This document shows positions 58,172-64,000 of a stretch of 64,000 bases of DNA, piece by piece (the stretch's first letter is position 1; each line of letters opens with the position of its first letter). This DNA is from Paenibacillus massiliensis subsp. panacisoli DSM 21345 (lineage in GTDB: Bacteria > Bacillota > Bacilli > Paenibacillales > Paenibacillaceae): NCBI RefSeq assembly GCF_000426545.1, contig NZ_AUFO01000020.1:62001-126000 (forward strand), read 5' to 3'. Both the position numbers and the translations under genes were made by a program. The notes beneath the pieces are model-generated. The model did not search any database, was not told where the DNA came from, and saw only the letters and a program-made list of their open reading frames with translations.

Positions 58172-58969
58172 CTAATCAGCAGTAATTCGCTCGGGATGGC
58201 TGTATACATTGCAGACGTCTGCCCGAATGAAGCCGACTGCGGTTATACCCAGCTCATCAGCCAGATCGATCGCAAGACTGGTCGGAGCGGATTTGGACAG
58301 GACGATTTCCGCTCCGAGCTTGGAGGCCTTCAACAATATTTCCGAAGAGATTCTTCCACTGAGTACGATCGTGCTGTGCTCGGGGGGAATTCCTTGTCGC
58401 AGATAGTGTCCCAGTATCTTATCCAGTGCATTATGGCGCCCAATATCACTGCGGGTCAGAAGTACGTCCTTATTGCTGCATAGTGCTGCAGTATGAACGC
58501 CTCCGGTGTGCTGGAACAGCTCAGTTCCCGACAGTACCGTATTCATCAAGCGGAAGCAATCGGCATAGCGCAATTCAATAGGTTCGCCATGGGTATGCTT
58601 GGCCGTGCGTGCATCGTTGACGTACACGAAGCTGTGACGCCCCGAGCCGCAGCAGGAGGTGACGTACCGCTTGGCGAATAGCTGCCGATGCAGGGGATTC
58701 CAGCGTTTCGTCGTGACATGCACGAAGCCTTCTTCCTCCTGGGTCCAAATATGCTGGATATCCTGCATATGGCGTATAATTCCCTCGGAGGCGAGATAGC
58801 CGATGACCATATCCTCGATGAACTCTGGGGTACAGACGAGGGTTACAAATTCCTCGCCGTTAATCTTAATCGTTACCGGGTGTTCCATAGCGATGGTGTC
58901 CTCTACATGACTTAGAAGTCCCTGGCAAAATCGGATAATGTGCCGTGCTTGCTCAGGCTGTGTATTCAT
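58172..58969 (-). CDS. fdhD: Formate dehydrogenase accessory sulfurtransferase FdhD
   Basis: A 265-residue protein. The sulfur-transfer loop reads TSCCGSGRHS, the Bacillus-type variant with adjacent cysteines, rather than the E. coli CxxC. FQHTGGVHTAALCSN and LTRSDIGRHNALDKILGHYL are the FdhD signatures, and LSGRISSEILLKASKLGA follows. FdhD moves sulfur from IscS to the metal cofactor of FdhF. It lies convergent to the operon, with its own AAAGGAGGAGCATA ribosome site, so it is separately regulated. Confidence 0.92.
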   Translation of the reverse strand: MNTQPEQARHIIRFCQGLLSHVEDTIAMEHPVTIKINGEEFVTLVCTPEFIEDMVIGYLASEGIIRHMQDIQHIWTQEEEGFVHVTTKRWNPLHRQLFAKRYVTSCCGSGRHSFVYVNDARTAKHTHGEPIELRYADCFRLMNTVLSGTELFQHTGGVHTAALCSNKDVLLTRSDIGRHNALDKILGHYLRQGIPPEHSTIVLSGRISSEILLKASKLGAEIVLSKSAPTSLAIDLADELGITAVGFIRADVCNVYSHPERITAD

Positions 58970-59102
58970 TATGCTCCTCCTTTGAACTAAACGAGAATGT
59001 GTATTAATAGTTCCGATTGTAAATAATTAGCATATTTCATAAGTTAAATACACCACTTTGCCGTCGCTCTGTCAATGAGGGATGTTATAGAGGCAGGATG
59101 TT

Positions 59103-59144
59103 AAAAAGCCAACCAGCAAACTAGTCTCATTTGCGTGATTGGCT
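59103..59144 (-). terminator. Terminator of the APC permease
   Basis: On the minus strand AGCCAA and TTGGCT, with further pairing GCAAA/TTTGC inside, form a stem followed by TTTTT, just after the permease stop. Confidence 0.65.
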
Positions 59145-59169
59145 CGTGTTACTTGCTCGTATATTCCGC

Positions 59170-60501
59170 TCACATCGCCTCTTCAACCTCAGGCAATAGG
59201 TTGTGGACTGATGCAGATCTCATTCGGTGACTCACATACAGAAGCAGGCCTAGCACAATCCATCCGGTGCCAAGAAGAAGAGAGGAAGCTCCAAGTTGAG
59301 TGATGAGATATAAAATGAAGATGGCTCCTAACAAGGGGAAAATCATTCGAACAATCCAATCCTGTAAACTGCGTCTTTTCTGACGAATGATATAATGGCC
59401 GATGACAGAGAGATTTACGAATAGAAAGGCTGTTAGTGCACCAAAGCTGACAAACATGATTGCCGTCTCCAGACTGATGAATAAGGCCGCGAGGGAAATA
59501 ACACTGACGAGTACAATATTGAACACAGGCGTGCGGAATTTGGGGTGAATAGAACTGAATTTTCGGGGCAGCAAGGAGGATCTGCCCATGACAAACAGCA
59601 GCCTGGAGACAGTTGTCATAGAAGACATGCCTTGCGCAAGCACGGAGAAAATAACGACAAAGGTGAAGATGGAGGCAAGTGTTCCTCCGCCAATAACCTG
59701 CATTAATTCGAATCCTGCAGAGTCCATATGTGCAAACGTAAAGGAAGGGTACATCTGTTGAATTAAATAAGCCGTTGCGAAATACATAATACCAGCGATA
59801 CTAACGATGATCAGAATGGCACGGGGTATCGTTTTTTCCGGTTGTCTCGTTTCTTCTGCCATCGTCGTGATGGAATCAAAGCCAAGGAAAGAAAAACAGA
59901 CGAGAGAAGCTCCAGCCAATATGGCTGAGAAGGGAACGCCTTCTACGGAATGAAGTGGGTTAAGTCCCGTAGCCACCCCTTGTGTCACGGCTTTGTATAC
60001 AAGAAAGGCACAAAAACCTGCTATAAAAATGATTTGCATCAGCACAAATATCTTGTTGACGTTTGCGGACGTTTTGATGCCGATCACGTTGATGGTCATC
60101 ACAATAAGAGTAAGGAGCACAATCCAGACGGGTGAAGGAATAGAGGGAAACTGGGCATGCAGATTAATGCCAAACATCAGTACAGCTACAATACAGGAGA
60201 ACAGATAATCCAGCAGAATCACCCAGCCTACCAAAAAGCCGATAAACGGGTTCATCGCTTGACTTACATAGGTATAAGCCGAACCTGACACCGGAAAAGC
60301 CTTGGCCATCTGTCCATAGCTGCCTGCGGTAAACAGAATAGCTACAAAAGCAAGAACGTATGCAGCCAGCAGCATCCCCTGAGAACCCTCATGTAGGACA
60401 CCAAAGCTCGTGAAAAATATCATGGGAGACATCCAGGCCAGTCCCATGGTCACCACATGGCTCAAGGAGAGATTTCTTTTTAGTGTTAACTTTTGTGACA
60501 T
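59170..60501 (-). CDS. APC-family amino acid/guanidine-type permease
   Basis: A 443-residue protein with about twelve helices. Start 60501 is preferred (AAGGGGG upstream); the frame is open to 60561. The N-terminus SLSHVVTMGLAWMSPMIFFT and SFLGFDSITTMAEETRQPEK are typical of the APC (amino acid-polyamine-organocation) superfamily. It is divergent from the guanidine riboswitch operon. Import of guanidine or an amino acid is a reasonable guess from the position, not from sequence. The gene itself has no riboswitch on its own strand. Confidence 0.78.
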   Translation of the reverse strand: MSQKLTLKRNLSLSHVVTMGLAWMSPMIFFTSFGVLHEGSQGMLLAAYVLAFVAILFTAGSYGQMAKAFPVSGSAYTYVSQAMNPFIGFLVGWVILLDYLFSCIVAVLMFGINLHAQFPSIPSPVWIVLLTLIVMTINVIGIKTSANVNKIFVLMQIIFIAGFCAFLVYKAVTQGVATGLNPLHSVEGVPFSAILAGASLVCFSFLGFDSITTMAEETRQPEKTIPRAILIIVSIAGIMYFATAYLIQQMYPSFTFAHMDSAGFELMQVIGGGTLASIFTFVVIFSVLAQGMSSMTTVSRLLFVMGRSSLLPRKFSSIHPKFRTPVFNIVLVSVISLAALFISLETAIMFVSFGALTAFLFVNLSVIGHYIIRQKRRSLQDWIVRMIFPLLGAIFILYLITQLGASSLLLGTGWIVLGLLLYVSHRMRSASVHNLLPEVEEAM

Positions 60502-60715
60502 TATAAAACCCCCTTCGAAATTAAAAATGATATGCTGTTTTTCCGTGTCATGATATTTCACATTTTTACAGGCGTTTTAGTAAAAATCAAGCTATTTTTT
60601 TGAGCATATACGCACGTCCAGTCATTTTCTATAGTAGTTTTTTCGTCATTTTGAGAAAAACATGCCATGAGTTTAAGCGGAAGGAATGTTTTTTAAGATT
60701 ATTTTCAAAAAAGTA

Positions 60716-60744
60716 TTGTGATTTGTGATTTTGAGTGTTAGTAT
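60716..60744 (+). promoter_or_regulatory. Probable promoter of the guanidine operon
   Basis: TTGTGA (60716-60721), 17-base spacer, extended -10 TGTTAGTAT ending at 60744. The start site would be about 20 bases before the riboswitch. Confidence 0.5.
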
Positions 60745-60769
60745 TCATAACATGAATTTCATAAAAATG

Positions 60770-60865
60770 TTTTCTAGGGTTCCGAACCGTAGATCGGTTG
60801 ACTGGTCCGAGAGAAAACGCATTGGGCGCATCACCTAATGTACACGGCGGGAAAAAAGCCCGGGA
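60770..60865 (+). ncRNA. Guanidine-I (ykkC) riboswitch
   Basis: The aptamer shows the conserved blocks in order: CTAGGGTTCCGA, then CTGGTCCGAGAGAAAACGC, then ACACGGCGGGAAAAAAGCCC. These match the ykkC class I aptamer that binds guanidinium. The last block overlaps the left half of the downstream terminator, so ligand binding should stop terminator formation and switch the genes on. Confidence 0.92.
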
Positions 60866-60910
60866 GAATCAATCAAAGAGCAATCTTTGATGTTTCTCTC
60901 GGGCTTTTTT
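60855..60910 (+). terminator. Riboswitch expression-platform terminator
   Basis: A long stem (AAAGCCCGGGAGAA with TTCTCTCGGGCTTT, continued by ATCAAAG/CTTTGAT) followed by six T. It shares bases with the aptamer 3' end. Confidence 0.88.
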
Positions 60911-60936
60911 ATATTTTTCTACAGGAGGAATGAACA

Positions 60937-61659
60937 ATGACAGCATTATTCACGATGACTATGCAGCCTGGTAGCAAATGGTCTGCCCATGTAGGAAGAG
61001 GAAAAGCGATCACATTAACAGCAACAGGAGATCGTGCCAATGTATCCGCATTGTTATTCCATGCACAAGATCCGGCAGAACGCTACAACATGCCTGATAC
61101 CCTGAAAGCCCAACACACCGCTTATTTGACGACAGGCAACGTATTGATGAGCGATCAAGGGAGGGTGCTGGCTTCCATTACGGAAGATACGGTAGGCTGG
61201 CATGATCCTTTATCCGGATATACGACTCGTGAGGCGACGGATCAAAAATATGGAATCACCACATATCAGGACCAGCGCAACGACTGGTTGAGAAGCGGGG
61301 AAGAGAACTTTAAGGTCGAGCTGTTCCGGCATCAGCTGTCGCCGCGTGACATCGCGGTTCCGGTTAACTTTTTCTCAAAGGTCGTGTGCGAATTGGATGG
61401 AACGATGAAGTACACATGGCAGGAGACAGCAGCACGGTCAGTGACGATCCGGACGGAAATGGACATCTTGCTCGTGCTATCAAATACACCTCATCCGCTT
61501 GATCCTTCAGCACACTACCCAAATACCTCGGTTATCGTGTCGGTGACAGATGTCGAGCCCGCTTCTGAAGAGGACCCTTGTGTTCTTCATTGTGGAGAGA
61601 ATCAAAGAGCTTTTGAAAATACATGGAATGCTTTTGCTTTGCTGAAGGGGGCCAACTAA
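60937..61659 (+). CDS. DUF1989 protein (urea carboxylase-associated 2), carboxyguanidine deiminase-type
   Basis: A 240-residue DUF1989 protein. [20 protein letters not shown] and [20 protein letters not shown] and [11 protein letters not shown] give the family signature, with Asp/His/Cys metal-site residues. It is one of the two paralogous DUF1989 subunits (CgdA/CgdB) shown in other bacteria to form carboxyguanidine deiminase, which makes allophanate after guanidine is carboxylated. ACAGGAGG precedes the start. The next gene begins one base after its stop. Confidence 0.85.
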   Translation: MTALFTMTMQPGSKWSAHVGRGKAITLTATGDRANVSALLFHAQDPAERYNMPDTLKAQHTAYLTTGNVLMSDQGRVLASITEDTVGWHDPLSGYTTREATDQKYGITTYQDQRNDWLRSGEENFKVELFRHQLSPRDIAVPVNFFSKVVCELDGTMKYTWQETAARSVTIRTEMDILLVLSNTPHPLDPSAHYPNTSVIVSVTDVEPASEEDPCVLHCGENQRAFENTWNAFALLKGAN

Positions 61660-61660
61660 C

Positions 61661-62329
61661 ATGAATACTCCTCAACTTGTAGAGAGTCAATTACTGGAGG
61701 AAAAAGCCATATACGAGCACGTAATCCCAGCCGGTGATGGCTGGCTACATGATCTTCGGCCAGGCCAAGTACTTCGCATCGTTGATATGGAAGGCAATCA
61801 GGCCGTTGATACGCTGTTCTACTCCACTGAAGATCCGACTAACCATTACAGTGCAGTTCGCACGATTACCAGTCAAGGAAATCTGTATTTGACGACAGGT
61901 TCGACGCTACTCGCTGAATCGGGCCAAGAGCTGCTGCGGATTACGGCTGATACCTGCGGAAGACATGACACGATCGGCGGTGCCTGTTCGGCACAAAGCA
62001 ATACTGTCCGCTACGCCCATGATAAGCTTTCGATGCACAACTGTCGTGATACCTTCATGCTAATGCTCTCACAGCGGGATGAATATACCAAGCGGGATCT
62101 CGCCCCTAACGTCAACTTTTTCATGAATGTGCCTGTTACACCGGAAGGCGAGCTAACCTTTGCAGATGGCATATCGGCACCAGGTCGTTACGTTGAATTA
62201 GTTGCGCTGGCCCCCGTGACCGTTCTGATCAGCAACTGTCCACAGTTGAACAATCCATGTAATGCCTATAACCCCACTCCAGCCAAAGTGCTTATCTGGG
62301 ATGCAGAGGGAGGTAACGCCGATGTTTAA
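61661..62329 (+). CDS. DUF1989 protein (urea carboxylase-associated 1), carboxyguanidine deiminase-type
   Basis: A 222-residue DUF1989 protein. [39 protein letters not shown] and [13 protein letters not shown] hold the conserved metal-binding Cys and His residues. It should pair with the preceding subunit. It overlaps the carboxylase gene by 8 bases, indicating translational coupling. Confidence 0.86.
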   Translation: MNTPQLVESQLLEEKAIYEHVIPAGDGWLHDLRPGQVLRIVDMEGNQAVDTLFYSTEDPTNHYSAVRTITSQGNLYLTTGSTLLAESGQELLRITADTCGRHDTIGGACSAQSNTVRYAHDKLSMHNCRDTFMLMLSQRDEYTKRDLAPNVNFFMNVPVTPEGELTFADGISAPGRYVELVALAPVTVLISNCPQLNNPCNAYNPTPAKVLIWDAEGGNADV

Positions 62330-64000
62330 AAAAGTGTTGATCGCCAATCGCGGTGCCATAGCCGTACGCATCATTCGGTCTCTTCGTCAGATGGGCATTT
62401 CCAGCGTAGCCATCTACACAAAAGCAGACCGAGACAGCCTGCATGTCGAGCTTGCAGACGAAGCTGTGCTCATTGGTGAGGGGCCGGCAAGAGAGAGCTA
62501 CGTCAATGCCGAATTGGTCCTCAAGACTGCCAAGGAGGCAGGGGCTGATGCTATACATCCCGGTTATGGATTTTTGAGCGAGAACGCAGCCTTTGCTAGA
62601 GCGTGTGCGGAGCAGGACATTACATTTATTGGCCCTTCTCCTGAACACATTGAGCTATTTGGCTTGAAGCATACGGCACGGGCCATGGCAGCTGAAGCTG
62701 ACGTACCTTTGCTGCCTGGCACAGGCCTGATGCATTCTCTGGATGAAGCAGTTCAACAGGCTGCAAGCATTGGTTATCCTGTGATGCTGAAATCGACGGC
62801 TGGTGGTGGGGGAATTGGCATGCGGGTCTGTGAGCACGAGGAAATGCTGAGCGAAGCTTTTGAATCGGTATCCCGCTTGGCCACAGCCAATTTTAATGAC
62901 GGCGGCGTATTCCTTGAAAAGTACATTGCACGTGCACGTCACGTTGAGGTTCAAATTTTCGGTACAGGTAACGGTGAAGCAGTAGCTCTGGGGGAACGGG
63001 ACTGCTCGGTACAACGGCGCAATCAGAAAATCATTGAGGAGACCCCGGCTCCATGCTTACCGGATGCAGTGCGACAGGAGATGCTTGAATGTGCCAGACG
63101 ACTGGCGATTTCCGCAGGCTACCGCAATGCTGGAACGGTAGAGTTCCTGTATGATCCCGATGGGCAGCAATTTTACTTCCTGGAGGTAAATACAAGACTT
63201 CAGGTAGAGCATGGGGTGACAGAAGAGGTACTAGGCATCGATTTGGTGGAATGGATGGTCAAGGAAGCCGCCAATGAGACCGACTCATTGAATATCTCAG
63301 CTCCTTCACCAACAGGGCATAGTCTCCAGGTACGCTTGTACGCCGAGGATTGCATGAATGATTTTCGGCCGAGCGATGGACGCATTGATGCGATTCACTG
63401 GCCCGAAGATGTGAGAATTGAGAGCTGGATTCAACCTGGATTGAATGTGACTACACTGTATGATCCGATGCTGGCTAAAATCATTGTGCACGCCAACACG
63501 CGCAGGGAAGCAATTGACAAAATGAAGGATGCACTCCTTCAGCTTCGGGTGTATGGCGTAACGACCAATCAGTCCTATATAGAAGCATTTTTACACACCG
63601 TTTCCTTCGAGAATGGGGAAGTGCATACCCGAATGCTTTCTGACTTTAAACCACTGGAGTGTACCATTGAAGTGTTGGACGGCGGTATTCAGACCACGGT
63701 ACAGGACTGTCCTGGAAGAATTGGCTACTGGGATATCGGTGTGCCCCCATCCGGACCGATGGATCACCTTGCTTTTCGTATTGGCAACAGATTGCTTGGC
63801 AATGATGCACATGCGTCTGGACTTGAAATGACACTACGCGGGGGAGCATATCGCTTCAGAGACGAAATCATCTTCTGCCTGACAGGAGCTGATATGAAGG
63901 CCGAACTGGATGGTGTGATTGTTGAGCCATATACGCCGACAGTTGCCTCTCCAGGCTCGGTGCTTACTCTTGGTGAAGCCAGACAGGGCCTGCGGACATA
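62322..64000 (+). CDS. Guanidine (urea-type) carboxylase, 5' part
   Basis: Open from ATG 62322 to the window end, 559 residues and unfinished (full length ~1,200). The biotin carboxylase part is complete: [23 protein letters not shown]-grasp [31 protein letters not shown] and [18 protein letters not shown]. From about residue 445 the KipA/AHS2-like carboxyltransferase half begins ([20 protein letters not shown]). Sequences annotated as urea carboxylase in this context carboxylate guanidine rather than urea. The riboswitch and DUF1989 partners support guanidine here; the specificity-defining residues lie beyond the window. Confidence 0.9.
   Translation, partial: MFKKVLIANRGAIAVRIIRSLRQMGISSVAIYTKADRDSLHVELADEAVLIGEGPARESYVNAELVLKTAKEAGADAIHPGYGFLSENAAFARACAEQDITFIGPSPEHIELFGLKHTARAMAAEADVPLLPGTGLMHSLDEAVQQAASIGYPVMLKSTAGGGGIGMRVCEHEEMLSEAFESVSRLATANFNDGGVFLEKYIARARHVEVQIFGTGNGEAVALGERDCSVQRRNQKIIEETPAPCLPDAVRQEMLECARRLAISAGYRNAGTVEFLYDPDGQQFYFLEVNTRLQVEHGVTEEVLGIDLVEWMVKEAANETDSLNISAPSPTGHSLQVRLYAEDCMNDFRPSDGRIDAIHWPEDVRIESWIQPGLNVTTLYDPMLAKIIVHANTRREAIDKMKDALLQLRVYGVTTNQSYIEAFLHTVSFENGEVHTRMLSDFKPLECTIEVLDGGIQTTVQDCPGRIGYWDIGVPPSGPMDHLAFRIGNRLLGNDAHASGLEMTLRGGAYRFRDEIIFCLTGADMKAELDGVIVEPYTPTVASPGSVLTLGEARQGLRT

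Noticed and set aside
58190-58915. Plus-strand frames inside fdhD
   Set aside because: Antisense to a well-conserved FdhD; no ribosome sites or families.

Overview
The window looks like chromosomal DNA from a spore-forming, plant- or soil-associated Bacillota, most likely Paenibacillus. The clues are strong AGGAGG-type ribosome binding sites, many AraC regulators next to glycoside hydrolases, pectate lyase genes, a SpoIIM-family protein and a guanidine-I riboswitch. I saw no rRNA, tRNA, CRISPR array, phage or intact insertion sequence. No database search was possible; all calls come from reading the sequence.

Layout. 1-4.4 kb: the 3' part of cydC and a rifamycin phosphotransferase-type gene. 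4.4-11.8 kb: a patchwork of intact genes (DUF2089/small membrane protein/SpoIIM operon, YrhK-like protein, lipoprotein phosphodiesterase, alpha/beta hydrolase) separated by decayed genes (AraC regulator, zinc dehydrogenase tail, PL9-like pectate lyase, TetR tail, possible group II intron leader). 11.9-23.7 kb: DMT exporter with LysR regulator, then hemicellulose genes (GH43, GH31, GH2), each beside an AraC regulator, and a lipoprotein. 23.7-29.4 kb: a LysR-linked beta-glucoside PTS, GH1 phospho-glucosidase and MFS transporter, with an attenuator-like leader and a cre site. 29.4-32.1 kb: a TetR-linked detoxification cluster (tautomerase, quinone reductase-like flavoprotein, zinc alcohol dehydrogenase). 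32.2-45.1 kb: DUF3737/MalY pair, transporters, a BBE-type flavoprotein, a PL1 pectate lyase, hydrolases, a BtrH-like orphan and a DUF2264/DUF4038 pair.

45.5-59.0 kb is the most interesting region. An operon encodes a formate dehydrogenase-H-type enzyme with cysteine in place of selenocysteine (FdhF), two four-cluster ferredoxin-like proteins (HycB type), an [FeFe] hydrogenase (HydA), MoaA, an aspartase, and all three H-cluster maturases HydF, HydE and HydG. Convergent fdhD follows. The four structural genes match the composition of the hydrogen-dependent CO2 reductase (HDCR) known from acetogens. The enzyme should interconvert formate with H2 and CO2, here in an apparently facultative organism. 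A near-perfect Rex operator (16 of 18) overlaps the translation start region of fdhF, suggesting NADH/NAD+ control.

59.1-64 kb: an APC permease diverges from a guanidine-I riboswitch that precedes two DUF1989 genes (carboxyguanidine deiminase-type) and the start of a biotin-dependent guanidine/urea carboxylase running off the window. This is the guanidine assimilation pathway.
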